From the NCBI GenBank assembly GCA_031430435.1, contig JANPBM010000119.1:1-64000 (forward strand): a DNA stretch of 64,000 nucleotides, given 5' to 3'. The notes beneath the pieces are model-generated. The model was not told the origin of the DNA. It ran no database searches and saw only the letters and a list, made by a program, of their open reading frames with translations. Positions 17,416-26,094 of the stretch are shown here, piece by piece (the stretch's first letter is position 1; each line of letters opens with the position of its first letter). Made by a program: the position numbers and the translations under genes. The DNA is from JANNVK01 sp031430435. Lineage in GTDB: Bacteria > Acidobacteriota > Blastocatellia > Pyrinomonadales > Pyrinomonadaceae.

Positions 17416-18279
17416 TTATTTATCAATTCTGTTGTTTATAAATTTTACTAACCATTTTGCTTTTTGCGAATAGTAAACTTCTTTGATTGCTTTTGAGCAA
17501 ATAAGACTCCGGCATAATTCAACCGTCTTATCATCGACTAACCAATAGTTTTCTGAGAGTTTTTTCCAATATGCAGCCTTAATAATAAATTGCCAAGATA
17601 ATGAAATAGTAAGTTTTGAAGAAATAGGAAAAATAACCTCGCTTTCTTTTTTATCTAAATGAAAATAATAAACAGGATTATCACTTGTGATGTAATACAT
17701 ATCTTTCGGAGCTACTAAAAACCGCCAATTCATTTTTAGTATTTTGTCAGACAAATCGCCAATCCGGCTAATCATATCTTTTAAATCAAAATCTTGCCCC
17801 CAAAGAGTTTTAGCTCTTTCATCAACTATTTTTTCATACTCATTGAACTTTTCTTTGGTTAAATTAATTTGTCTATCTCTAGACTCTTGTTGTATATCTC
17901 TCCACCATTCACCCCGAAGTATCATTGAAGCAATGTAGTTTGATAAAATTATTTTTTCGTTTTCGTCAATTTCTTCAAATTTTCTGATTTTTTCAATTAC
18001 AGGATTTGCCGGCTGTTCAAATTTTTTCATTAGCAAGTTTTCATATTTATTGAAATCTGTTTTTCCATCGCTATCTTGGAAAGCATAAAAATCTTCGCCG
18101 TAACCTACATTGTTTATTGAGTCAAGGCATGGGTTTTGCCCTCTAACATAAGGTTCTCCTTTTTTATAAACCCAAATATCGGGAACTCTTTGATATGGAT
18201 TTGAACTCTCCGCAGCAAAGCCTTTCAAATAAAACTTCGGTTGTATGTGATGTCTGTGTTTATCTTCTTCTTTACTCAT
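17416..18279 (-). CDS. DUF4238 domain protein
   Basis: A 287-residue soluble protein. The N-terminus HRHHIQPKFYLKGFA is the DUF4238 signature (HHxxPxFYLKxF), and the central segment ITSDNPVYYFHLDKKESEVIFPISSKL (split by nature, positions about 207-233) contains the family's TSDNPV motif. Function is unknown; the family is sporadic and accessory, and is sometimes near defence or mobile genes. It has a more AT-rich look than its neighbours. It lies directly upstream of the duplicated gatB start in the same direction, so it probably shares a transcript with the HNH pair and gatB. Confidence 0.75.
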   Translation of the reverse strand: MSKEEDKHRHHIQPKFYLKGFAAESSNPYQRVPDIWVYKKGEPYVRGQNPCLDSINNVGYGEDFYAFQDSDGKTDFNKYENLLMKKFEQPANPVIEKIRKFEEIDENEKIILSNYIASMILRGEWWRDIQQESRDRQINLTKEKFNEYEKIVDERAKTLWGQDFDLKDMISRIGDLSDKILKMNWRFLVAPKDMYYITSDNPVYYFHLDKKESEVIFPISSKLTISLSWQFIIKAAYWKKLSENYWLVDDKTVELCRSLICSKAIKEVYYSQKAKWLVKFINNRIDK

Positions 18280-18395
18280 CTTTCATAATTTTTCTCTACA
18301 TCATTTTTACCAAACTTTCGCCAAAACAGGAAACTTTTATCGAAAAACTCCGATAATTTAATTAGGACAATCTTTTTGCAAAAGGAAAAACAACT

Positions 18396-19433
18396 ATGAG
18401 CGGCATCAATCCGATAGCACCGAAACCGATTCAACCAACGCCTGAACCGTCTAAACCGATTCAAATCAAGGCTTTAGCAACATCTGTACCAACGCCGAAA
18501 AATGAACCGGACAATCGTGTTTCGCAAAGTTTGAGCGAAGGTTTTGCGGTCAAAAACGGCATTGATAAAACTCGCTTTCAACTCCAAAATCCTGTTCCGC
18601 TTCCGCCGCTCAAAAAAAATACGGATTACGACGGTGCGTTGGTCGGGGCGAACGGCAAGGCTTATCCCGCGAACACGCCTTTGTCGCAAATTCCGACGGT
18701 TGAACCTGCGGGCGGTCGTAAATCGAACGAGACTTTGATTTTCGTCAACGGAATCAACACGGATTTTAACGGTCATAAAGGCAATTTGCAGGCACTCGCA
18801 AATTCGACCGGACAACCTGTGATCGGCGTTTACAATGCGACCGAAGGAATGGCGAAAGACCTGTTGCAAAGTGCCGGCGACAAATATAATATCGGCAATA
18901 ATCCTGCGGTTAAAACCTTATCTGACAGCATTTACAACGAATTGAAAGCCGGCAGAAGTCCGCACATTATGGCACACAGCCAAGGCGGTTTGATTACTTC
19001 GCGGGCGTTGCAAGATGTGCAAAATCGGCTGAAATTGGAAGACGGAATGACCACCGATCAAGCGAAAAAGTTGATGAATAATGTCAAAGTTGAAACGTTC
19101 GGAAGTGCGGCGGCGAAATATCCCGACGGTCCGAAATACGTTCATTATGTCAATAATAAAGACCTTGTTCCCGGACTTTTCGGGTTGGGAAAAGCACCGA
19201 AAGTTCCGTTTCTTGCTCGTGTGGCGGCATATTTGAACCCGACAACTTCGGCGTTAATGACCGCCTACGATTTATTCAAATTCGCGGCAAAACCCGAAAT
19301 TCACGCGGGCGAAAATTCGCAAACTTACTTTTTCGACAAAAAAGGCAAGAATCTGTTTGATGGCACACACACCTTTAACGATGCGTATTTGCCACAAAGA
19401 AAACCGTTTGACGAAGCGTATAAAGGCAAATAA
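18396..19433 (+). CDS. Lipase-like alpha/beta hydrolase, cytoplasmic, candidate effector
   Basis: A 345-residue protein without a signal peptide. The first 85 residues are Pro/Lys-rich (IAPKPIQPTPEPSKPIQ) and probably disordered. The rest has an alpha/beta-hydrolase core: strand LIFVNGINTDFNGH with the oxyanion region, and the nucleophile elbow AHSQGGL near residue 192. A C-terminal His (NLFDGTHTFNDAY) is a candidate third catalytic residue. A lipase fold on a soluble protein with a disordered N-terminus, next to a small acidic protein, suggests an exported or injected lipase, but no secretion-system genes are in the window. Confidence 0.65.
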   Translation: MSGINPIAPKPIQPTPEPSKPIQIKALATSVPTPKNEPDNRVSQSLSEGFAVKNGIDKTRFQLQNPVPLPPLKKNTDYDGALVGANGKAYPANTPLSQIPTVEPAGGRKSNETLIFVNGINTDFNGHKGNLQALANSTGQPVIGVYNATEGMAKDLLQSAGDKYNIGNNPAVKTLSDSIYNELKAGRSPHIMAHSQGGLITSRALQDVQNRLKLEDGMTTDQAKKLMNNVKVETFGSAAAKYPDGPKYVHYVNNKDLVPGLFGLGKAPKVPFLARVAAYLNPTTSALMTAYDLFKFAAKPEIHAGENSQTYFFDKKGKNLFDGTHTFNDAYLPQRKPFDEAYKGK

Positions 19434-19457
19434 TTTGACTTAAATCATTTATGAATT

Positions 19458-19490
19458 CAGACTGAAAATAACTTTCGGTCTGATTTTTTT
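19458..19490 (+). terminator. Intrinsic terminator abutting the next start codon
   Basis: CAGACTGAAA (19458-19467) pairs with TTTCGGTCTG (19473-19482, one G-U pair) and is followed by seven T that run directly into the ATG at 19491. It would terminate or attenuate transcription between the hydrolase and the small acidic protein. Confidence 0.75.
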
Positions 19491-19895
19491 ATGCAAAAAC
19501 ACGAAGCAATCAATTTAATCAAAGCGTTTCTGGCGGCAAACGAATTTCCGCTCGATGATTTCAACAAAGACAACAACTATTTTCAAACGATGGTTGACGA
19601 AGAAATAATTGCGTTCAATTTTCGTGATGAAATTTTAACGTGTAGTGCGTTGATTTATCAGTTTCAAAAACAGCCGAAACAAAACATTTCAACCGCGATT
19701 GACGAGGAAGCCAAAGCCGAAACTCGCGGCGAGATAAAATACGAAGCCGACAATAAAACGCTTTATATTTTGCAAAAATTTATGGAAAGCATTGAAGAAC
19801 CGGAGTTTATCGAATCAATCAACACGCTTACCAAAGCAGGTAAAAATTGGCGAATCGAAGTTTTAGACCGTGTGGCGGCGAAAGTGAACGGTTAA
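19491..19895 (+). CDS. Small acidic protein, possible chaperone or immunity partner
   Basis: A 134-residue soluble, acidic alpha/beta protein (MQKHEAINLIKAFLAANEF and DEEIIAFNFRDEILTCSALIY, about residues 1-55, then a helical C-terminal half). Size, acidity and order of elements recall CesT/type III-type effector chaperones and some immunity proteins, but there is no decisive motif. It follows the lipase-like gene by 57 bp and is separated from it by a terminator hairpin. Its 3' end overlaps the convergent thrC by 4 bp. Confidence 0.6.
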   Translation: MQKHEAINLIKAFLAANEFPLDDFNKDNNYFQTMVDEEIIAFNFRDEILTCSALIYQFQKQPKQNISTAIDEEAKAETRGEIKYEADNKTLYILQKFMESIEEPEFIESINTLTKAGKNWRIEVLDRVAAKVNG

Positions 19896-21055
19896 ACTTC
19901 AAACGCCTCCAAATACTTCAAACCCGAACCTGTGTTGAATAAAACTACGCTTTCATCGCGTTTTATCCAGCCTGTTTTCAATAACTTACACATTGCTTTT
20001 AAAACCGCACCGCCTTCGGGAGCAGCGAAAATTCCTTCGTGTTTGCCGATTTCTCTCGCACCTGCGACCAAATCTTTATCGGAAACAGCAATCGCAGTTC
20101 CGTTCGACTTTTGCAAAATATCGAGCATTATAAAATCGCCGATTGCTTTCGGCACACGCAAACCCGATGCGACCGTGTGAGCGTTCGGAATATCAACCGC
20201 GTGGTTCAAACCTTGCTCAAAAGCCGAGACAATCGGCGTGCAGCCTTCCGCTTGAACGACAACCATACGCGGTCGTTTTGCGTCAATCCAACCCATTTGC
20301 TCCATTTCGTCAAAGGCTTTCCACATTCCGATTAAGCCTGTGCCGCCGCCTGTCGGGTAAAAAATCACGTCTGGCAAAGTCCAATTTAATTGTTCGGCGA
20401 GTTCGTAACCCATCGTTTTTTTGCCTTCGATTCGGTAAGGTTCTTTGAGCGTCGAAACATCAAACCAACCTTCTTTTTCTTTGCGTTCGCCGACAATTTT
20501 TCCGCAATCGTGAATCAATCCGTCAACTAAATTAACGCTCGCTCCAAGCACTTCGCATTCAACGATAAAAGCCTTCGGAGTATCTTTCGGGACAAAAATA
20601 TGGCATTCCATTCCCGCGAGTGCGGCGTAGGCAGACAACGCTCCGGCGGCGTTTCCGGCTGACGGTGCGGCAACTTTCGTTACGCCCAATTCTTTCGCCA
20701 TCGAAACTGCCATCGACATTCCGCGGGCTTTGAAAGATTGCGTCGGATTCGCCGATTCATCTTTGATATAAAGATTCGGCAAGTCATATTTTACGGCTAA
20801 TTTTTCCGCGTGATGAAGCGGCGTAAAACCTTCGCCGAGCGTCAAACGGTTTGCGATATTAACGACAGGCAAGACTTCTTCGTATCGCCAAAGTGTTGGA
20901 ATTCTTGCGGTTAGACTTTCTTTCGTCAAGGTTTTCGCGGCAGTTTCCAAATCATACGCCACCAACAAAGGTTTTCCGCAAACGCAAAGATTGTAAAGTT
21001 TATTCGGCTCGTATTTTTCATTGCAAGCCGAGCAGTAAAGATGTGTTACGTTCAT
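19892..21055 (-). CDS. thrC: Threonine synthase
   Basis: A 387-residue PLP enzyme converting O-phospho-L-homoserine to threonine. The N-terminal YCSACNEKY...CVCGKPL is the zinc-ribbon-like segment of the long bacterial/archaeal ThrC group. The PLP lysine is in NPTQSFKARG near residue 107; the phosphate-binding loop SAGNAAGALSAY and the late GGAVLKA are present. There are no other threonine-pathway genes nearby. Confidence 0.9.
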   Translation of the reverse strand: MNVTHLYCSACNEKYEPNKLYNLCVCGKPLLVAYDLETAAKTLTKESLTARIPTLWRYEEVLPVVNIANRLTLGEGFTPLHHAEKLAVKYDLPNLYIKDESANPTQSFKARGMSMAVSMAKELGVTKVAAPSAGNAAGALSAYAALAGMECHIFVPKDTPKAFIVECEVLGASVNLVDGLIHDCGKIVGERKEKEGWFDVSTLKEPYRIEGKKTMGYELAEQLNWTLPDVIFYPTGGGTGLIGMWKAFDEMEQMGWIDAKRPRMVVVQAEGCTPIVSAFEQGLNHAVDIPNAHTVASGLRVPKAIGDFIMLDILQKSNGTAIAVSDKDLVAGAREIGKHEGIFAAPEGGAVLKAMCKLLKTGWIKRDESVVLFNTGSGLKYLEAFEV

Positions 21056-21108
21056 AAAAGAAATTTAATGGTGTGGTGTGTTTTACAAAAAACTGTTTTG
21101 TCGGTTGT

Positions 21109-21630
21109 TTACTTAAAGTTTTTACCGTTGCATTTTCCGAGTTCTTTCGGACATTCGCCGATTCTGATCCAATCATAAAAATCAGCCGGCTTTCCGTCGA
21201 TTGCGTAAAACACTTTTCTGATATTCGGGAATTGTTTCAAGGTTTTTTCGATTTGCGAAAAGAACGTATCTCTCGCGCAATTTGCAGATGCCGAACTGAC
21301 GCTTTGCTCAATGCTTGAATTAAAATTTACAAAAGCCGAACCTTTGCTAATATTCAGGTTTTTCAGAATTGAAGACGATTCCGCCGAAAAAACAGACTCG
21401 TAATTCTTTGCTTTTTCATTGTCGGTTACGCCTTTGAAAAGCTCTTGCAACGCGGCTTTTGCGACCGCTTTAGTTTTTATAATGCTTCGCGTAACAACAA
21501 AAACTTTTCCACAATCATCGGTTCGCGGATTTTTTTCGCTGTTTGCCAAGTATATTTTAACGTTGGCATTTTGAGCTGAAACTAAACACGGAATGCAAAG
21601 TAACAAGCATAGTAACATTAGAATTTTCAT
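21109..21630 (-). CDS. Secreted GerMN-domain protein
   Basis: A 173-residue protein with a signal peptide (MKILMLLCLLLCIPCLVSAQ). The mature part matches GerMN domains: VKIYLANSEKNP, then a helix AKAALQELFKGVTDNEKAKNY split over residues 60-80, and GSAFVNFNSSIEQ. The domain is named from Bacillus GerM but is common in non-sporulating bacteria as a periplasmic module of unknown ligand. The C-terminus adds a Cys-containing tail (CPKELGKC). Confidence 0.75.
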   Translation of the reverse strand: MKILMLLCLLLCIPCLVSAQNANVKIYLANSEKNPRTDDCGKVFVVTRSIIKTKAVAKAALQELFKGVTDNEKAKNYESVFSAESSSILKNLNISKGSAFVNFNSSIEQSVSSASANCARDTFFSQIEKTLKQFPNIRKVFYAIDGKPADFYDWIRIGECPKELGKCNGKNFK

Positions 21631-21748
21631 AGTTTTATTTGACGGTTAAAATCATTTTTTGCCGGAAACGGACTGCTTTCCGGTCTTCCTTCGGGACTTT
21701 AAAGTTATCATACTTTACCTTTTTACTTATCGCTATTATCTTTAGAAT

Positions 21749-23356
21749 ATGCTCCGAATATCCGAAATAAAACTTTCGCTCAATCACGTTGAAAGCGATT
21801 TACAAGCTGCGATTCTCGCCAAACTCGACATCAAAGCTGATGAATTAATCAATTTTGCAATCTACAAGCGTAGCTACGATGCACGTCGAAAAAGCAACAT
21901 TTTACTCGTTTATATCGTTGAGACTGAAGTAAAAAACGAAGCGGAATTACTCGCCAAATTCAAAAATAATCCGCACATTATCGCCAAACCTGAGACGGAT
22001 TACAAACTTGTCGGCACGGCTCCGAAAGATTTGAAACTGCGTCCGATTGTGATTGGAACCGGTCCGTGCGGATTATTTGCGGGTTTGATGTTGGCGGAAA
22101 TGGGTTTCAAACCAATCATTTTGGAACGCGGAAAATCCGTCCGCGAACGCTCGCTCGATACGTTCGGATTTTGGCGGCACGGAACTTTGAATCCCGAATC
22201 AAACGCCCAATTCGGCGAAGGCGGTGCAGGAACTTTTTCCGACGGCAAACTTTACAGCCAAGTTAAAGATTCAAAATATCTCGGTCGTAAAGTGTTGGAA
22301 GAATTGGTGAAAAACGGTGCGAATCCGGAAATTTTGTTCATCAACAAACCGCACATCGGCACTTATAAATTGATAAAGGTTGTCGAAACAATGCGTAGAA
22401 AAATTGAATCGCAAGGCGGCGAAAATCGCATTGAAAGCCGCGTCGAAGATATTGAAATTGTTGATAATCAAGTCAAAGGCGTGCGACTTGCGAGCGGTGA
22501 ATTTATCGAAAGCGAACATATAATTCTCGCGGTCGGGCATAGTGCGAGAGATACTTTCGAGATGCTTTTTAAACGTGGAGTTTATATCGAACCGAAGCCG
22601 TTTTCGGTTGGTTTCCGCATCGAGCATCCGCAAGGTTTGATTGACGAATGCCGTTTCGGAAATTTTGCGGGTAACAAAATCCTTGGTGCGGCGGATTATA
22701 AACTGGTTCATCACGCCAAAAACGGACGTTCGGTTTACAGTTTTTGTATGTGTCCGGGCGGCTTAGTTGTCGCGGCGGCTTCTGAAGAAGGCAAACTTGT
22801 AACCAACGGAATGAGCCAGTATTCACGGAGCGAGAAGAACGCGAATTCGGCGATTGTGGTCGGGATTACGCCCGAAATTGATTACCCCGAAAACGCACTC
22901 GCGGGAATTACTCTGCAGCGAAAGTTTGAAGAAATCGCCTTCAAACTCGGCGGTGAAACGTATCAAGCTCCGGCACAATTGGTCGGCGATTTTCTCGCAA
23001 ATAGAGCGTCAACCAAGCTCGGCAACGTCAAACCTTCATACACGCCGTCAATCAATTTATGCAGTTTGAACGATGCGTTGCCGAAATATGCGATTGACGC
23101 AATCCGCGAAGCACTTCCCGCATTCGACAAGCAAATCAAAGGCTTTGCGATGTCCGACGCGATTCTGACCGGCGTTGAAACCCGCACATCGTCGCCAATC
23201 CGCATCAAACGCGATGAAACCGGACAAAGTTTAAATACACACGGTTTGTTTCCCGCAGGCGAAGGTGCGGGCTACGCGGGCGGCATTTTGTCGGCAGGAA
23301 TTGACGGCATCAAGGCGGCGGAAGCGGTGGCGTTGGATATTTTGAAAACTCGATAG
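21749..23356 (+). CDS. FAD-dependent oxidoreductase (COG2509 type)
   Basis: A 535-residue flavoprotein. An approximately 90-residue N-terminal ferredoxin-like domain (LRISEIKLSLNHVESDLQAA start) precedes the FAD Rossmann motif GTGPCGLFAGLMLAEMGF near residue 102. Later features are FGEGGAGTFSDGKLYS, HSARDTFEML, the Cys pair region FCMCPGG and the C-terminal FAD motif GLFPAGEGAGYAGGI. This is the pattern of uncharacterised FAD-dependent dehydrogenases; the substrate is unknown. Confidence 0.85.
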   Translation: MLRISEIKLSLNHVESDLQAAILAKLDIKADELINFAIYKRSYDARRKSNILLVYIVETEVKNEAELLAKFKNNPHIIAKPETDYKLVGTAPKDLKLRPIVIGTGPCGLFAGLMLAEMGFKPIILERGKSVRERSLDTFGFWRHGTLNPESNAQFGEGGAGTFSDGKLYSQVKDSKYLGRKVLEELVKNGANPEILFINKPHIGTYKLIKVVETMRRKIESQGGENRIESRVEDIEIVDNQVKGVRLASGEFIESEHIILAVGHSARDTFEMLFKRGVYIEPKPFSVGFRIEHPQGLIDECRFGNFAGNKILGAADYKLVHHAKNGRSVYSFCMCPGGLVVAAASEEGKLVTNGMSQYSRSEKNANSAIVVGITPEIDYPENALAGITLQRKFEEIAFKLGGETYQAPAQLVGDFLANRASTKLGNVKPSYTPSINLCSLNDALPKYAIDAIREALPAFDKQIKGFAMSDAILTGVETRTSSPIRIKRDETGQSLNTHGLFPAGEGAGYAGGILSAGIDGIKAAEAVALDILKTR

Positions 23357-23445
23357 TTACGGAAATTTGACAAAGAATATGTTTAGGCAGACAATTTTGG
23401 GTAAAGCAAAGCGGTTAAATTAACTTTTTATTTGGAGAAAACTAA

Positions 23446-24228
23446 ATGTTTCAAAAGTATTGTGTCAGGCTCTCGATTTTTCTATTGGCGTTAATGATGG
23501 TTTCTTGTTCAAACTCTTGCAATCCATCACCGGAAATCACTAAATCAAAAGAGTTTCTTGATGCCGGAATGTTTGACCAAGCAGTAATTTTGCTCAAACA
23601 AGAAGTTCAAAGTAATCCGAAAAATGCACAGGCTCATATGCTGCTTGGCGTTGCCTATTACGGTCAAGGAACTTATCCGACAGCCGAACAAGAATTAAAT
23701 ACGGCTTTTGTCATGGAAATGAGTCTGAGACCGGAGGCAAGCAAGCGTTTGTATGGAATTGCCAAACTTTTGGTCAAAACCGATAAATCTAAAGCCGGCA
23801 CACTTCTAAAAAAGGCGAAGGAATTTGATAGTTCACTTGAAAAAGACGAAGAGTTTTTCTTTCTCACAAATATAGATACAGAGCAAAACCCTGCAAACAA
23901 AATGAATGCCGCGAAAAGTTATTTAACTTTATTTCCGGCGGGAGCGAATACTGCTCAAGCTATTTACGAAGTAGCCGAAGGATTACTGAAATCGGGAGAC
24001 AGTGTTCAAGCGAAAACATATTTTACACAAGTTGCGACACAATTTCCTGCAACTGAATGGGGAAAGAAATCTAACGAACATCTTTCTAGTCTAGCTGAAA
24101 AATCAAAGAAAATAGACCCATTCGCACCACCCAATGGACAAGAAGAAAATCCGTATCTAAAGAAGCCAAAAGCATCTAATTCACAAGAAGAAAATCCTTA
24201 TTTGAAGAAGAAAGATCCTTTCCAATAG
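23446..24228 (+). CDS. TPR-repeat lipoprotein
   Basis: A 260-residue protein with lipobox MMVSCSNSC. A TPR unit follows (AQAHMLLGVAYYGQGTYPTA at about residues 64-83), with further helical pairs and a BamD-like look (TYFTQVATQFPATEWGKKS). The C-terminus carries two copies of an EENPYLKK motif joined by a short linker, an unusual tail that could bind a partner. A Shine-Dalgarno GGAG precedes the ATG. Probably an outer-membrane or periplasmic scaffold. Confidence 0.75.
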   Translation: MFQKYCVRLSIFLLALMMVSCSNSCNPSPEITKSKEFLDAGMFDQAVILLKQEVQSNPKNAQAHMLLGVAYYGQGTYPTAEQELNTAFVMEMSLRPEASKRLYGIAKLLVKTDKSKAGTLLKKAKEFDSSLEKDEEFFFLTNIDTEQNPANKMNAAKSYLTLFPAGANTAQAIYEVAEGLLKSGDSVQAKTYFTQVATQFPATEWGKKSNEHLSSLAEKSKKIDPFAPPNGQEENPYLKKPKASNSQEENPYLKKKDPFQ

Positions 24229-24240
24229 AAATCGAGGAAA

Positions 24241-24342
24241 ATGCAAAAACATAAACCGTCTTTAATTGAATCAATTGCCGAAAAGCTCGGCTTAATAGAA
24301 AATCTGTCCGCTTTTGGAAAAGAAAGATTTGCCCGCGAATAG
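24241..24342 (+). CDS. 33-codon remnant or small ORF ended by a repeat
   Basis: The frame starts at an ATG 12 bp after the TPR gene, behind GAGGAAA, and reads MQKHKPSLIESIAEKLGLIE, then a further 13 residues. The last codons and the TAG are supplied by the first TTTGCCCGCGAAT repeat of the GxxExxY cassette. It may be a gene cut short by arrival of the repeat cluster, or chance. Confidence 0.3.
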   Translation: MQKHKPSLIESIAEKLGLIENLSAFGKERFARE

Positions 24343-24477
24343 CACGAATGAACGCGAATCAAAAGCAAAAATAATAATTTCTTATTCGTGTCGATTCGCG
24401 TAATTCGCGGGCAAAAACAAAAAATAACAGGAATTTCTTATTCGTGCCGATTCGCGTGATTCGCGGGCAAAAAACAG
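24329..24477. repeat. Left repeat cluster of the GxxExxY cassette
   Basis: One forward unit TTTGCCCGCGAATAGCACG (from 24329) and two inverse units ending ATTCGCGGGCAAAA (24383-24419 and 24440-24477) that differ by a few bases. Forward and inverse units can form hairpins. They stop 6 bp before the gene's ATG. Confidence 0.85.
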
Positions 24478-24483
24478 AATATT

Positions 24484-24918
24484 ATGAGCGAAATAATCTA
24501 CAAAGAAGATAGTTACAAAATCATCGGAGCTTGTTTTGAAGTTTATAACGAACGCGGTTTCGGGTTTACCGAACCTGTTTATCAAGAGTGTTTAGAAATT
24601 GAATTTGAATTACAAAAAATCCCGTATATCGCTCAACCGGAGATTCAAGTGGAATACAAAGGCAGAAAACTTGAACAGTTTTTCAAGCCTGACTTTATTT
24701 GCTTCGACAAGATTATTGTTGAAATAAAAGCAGTTTCAGCCTTGAGCGATGCACATATTGCCCAAGCGTTGAATTATCTGAACGCAACAAATTTTGAGTT
24801 GGCTTTATTGGTAAATTTCGGGCAATATCCGAAACTGGAATATAAACGTCTTGCTCACGACACGAATAAGACTAAAACTACAAGTTTGCGAGATGAAATC
24901 AATAGTTGGAATTTGTAA
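24484..24918 (+). CDS. GxxExxY family protein
   Basis: A 144-residue protein matching the GxxExxY family: YKIIGACFEVYNERGFGF and then EPVYQECL, with the family-naming Gly-Glu-Tyr pattern, followed by KPDFICFDKIIVEIKAV, a PD-(D/E)xK-like D...E-x-K arrangement. The role is unknown; a nuclease-like fold is an inference from that motif. The gene is bracketed by inverted copies of the same ATTCGCGGGCAAA repeat on both sides, as is common for this family, which suggests it moves as a unit. Confidence 0.85.
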   Translation: MSEIIYKEDSYKIIGACFEVYNERGFGFTEPVYQECLEIEFELQKIPYIAQPEIQVEYKGRKLEQFFKPDFICFDKIIVEIKAVSALSDAHIAQALNYLNATNFELALLVNFGQYPKLEYKRLAHDTNKTKTTSLRDEINSWNL

Positions 24919-24920
24919 GA

Positions 24921-25050
24921 GTTTGCCCGCGAATTACACGAATCGGCACGAATAAAAAACCAAAAAAGATCACAATTAATTTAAATCGATTTCGTATTAT
25001 CTGCCTTTAATTCGCGTTCATTCGCGTAATTCGCGGGCAAAAAACAGTTA
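24921..25050. repeat. Right repeat cluster of the GxxExxY cassette
   Basis: A unit beginning TTTGCCCGCGAATTACACG (24921-24955) is the near reverse complement of the left-hand unit at 24440-24477. A second, inverse unit ends at ATTCGCGGGCAAAA (25008-25043). Confidence 0.85.
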
Positions 25051-25074
25051 TTAAGGTTACACCAACTTTTAAAT

Positions 25075-25296
25075 TCAAGCCGCTTGCAGTTGCAACTTTT
25101 CACGTTGAGCGATAAGTTTCAATGCTTCGGCTTCGGATATTTCGTCTAACATTCCGTCCATTTGAAAGCTGTAAAGAGTGCCGCAAAGTTCCCATTTTCC
25201 GTCTGACAGAATTTCGGGAATGCCGTTTTCAAATCGTCCAATCAGTTCAACTTCTTTTGTTTCATCATCTTTCATGACGACATATTGATATTGCAT
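25075..25296 (-). CDS. Small protein, paralogue of 26095-26310
   Basis: A 73-residue protein nearly identical to the 71-residue one at 26095 from GRFENGIPEILSDGKWELCG to the end; the N-terminal 20 residues differ more. I recognise no family. It lies 37 bp downstream of vapC. The bases just before its start resemble the 3' end of the RelA/SpoT gene, so this copy probably came from that module by segmental duplication. Function unknown. Confidence 0.65.
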   Translation of the reverse strand: MQYQYVVMKDDETKEVELIGRFENGIPEILSDGKWELCGTLYSFQMDGMLDEISEAEALKLIAQREKLQLQAA

Positions 25297-25333
25297 ATAT
25301 TAAATTCCTTTTGGTCTTTTACAATTAAAGCCA

Positions 25334-25759
25334 TCAAACAACTTCCCAATCAAATTCCCTAAATTCGCTAATCAATCTAAAATCTTTTGCGTTTGCGGTG
25401 AATAGTTTCAAACCGTTGCGGGCAATGCTCATTGCCAAAAGCGTGTCGTTGGTGAGGCGTGCTTTGCCGACTTTATCAAAACCGTATTTTTCTCCAATTT
25501 TATTTAGAATTTGTCCGGCGATTGACCAATCGCTTTGGTTTGGCACAAGCAGGCGATTTACCTTATCAAATTCTTGTTCAAGTTTTGTGAAGATTTTCAC
25601 TGATTTTCTATCTGATGCACCAACGTAGAGTTCTTCTAAAACAACTGAACTTAACCATAGCGGGAAACTTTCACTTTGCCTTTGGCTTAAAATATTTTTG
25701 TTGCCTTTTCGCAATTCACGAATATAAATTGAAGTATCAAAAACGTTTGGTTTTGACAT
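25334..25759 (-). CDS. vapC: PIN-domain toxin, VapC family
   Basis: A 141-residue PIN-fold ribonuclease. The acidic residues are in VFDTSIYI (near residue 8), VVLEELYVG (near 43), LTNDTLLA (near 105) and TANAKDF (near 124), giving a complete metal site. VapC toxins usually cleave tRNA or rRNA and are inhibited by a tightly coupled antitoxin; here the antitoxin gene ends 3 bp upstream. A decayed copy of the same pair is at 27410-27660. Confidence 0.85.
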   Translation of the reverse strand: MSKPNVFDTSIYIRELRKGNKNILSQRQSESFPLWLSSVVLEELYVGASDRKSVKIFTKLEQEFDKVNRLLVPNQSDWSIAGQILNKIGEKYGFDKVGKARLTNDTLLAMSIARNGLKLFTANAKDFRLISEFREFDWEVV

Positions 25760-25762
25760 AAA

Positions 25763-25990
25763 TTAATCTTCTAAATTGCCAAAAACATCTTTGATTTCAA
25801 TACCGCTATTTAGAAAATCTTGAGTTGCTTTAAAGGCAATTCTATTTTTTTCGGCTTCCGAAATTACCGAATCCAAAGCCATTTCAATCGTTTCGGTTTC
25901 CGTGCGTGTCCCAAGAATTTTCCTCGCCAAATTCACTTTTGATTGCGTCAGGATTAAATGCTTTCTTTTTTTCTCAACCGCTAAATTCAT
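25763..25990 (-). CDS. Antitoxin of the VapC pair
   Basis: A 75-residue protein starting at MNLAVEKKRKHLILTQSKVN; an upstream extension to 26050 is not supported. The N-terminal half looks like a ribbon-helix-helix-type DNA-binding segment (KVNLARKILGTRTETETIEM), and the C-terminal FLNSGIEIKDVFGNLED should bind the toxin. The order antitoxin-toxin with a 3-bp gap is typical. Autoregulation is expected from the family. Confidence 0.75.
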   Translation of the reverse strand: MNLAVEKKRKHLILTQSKVNLARKILGTRTETETIEMALDSVISEAEKNRIAFKATQDFLNSGIEIKDVFGNLED

Positions 25991-26094
25991 ATTTTTACTC
26001 CGCTTAAATTCACTAATACACATAATATGTAAATCTATGTGCATTGTCAAAACTAAGTTATATCGCCGTCAAGCAGTTTAATTTTGATTTAAGT

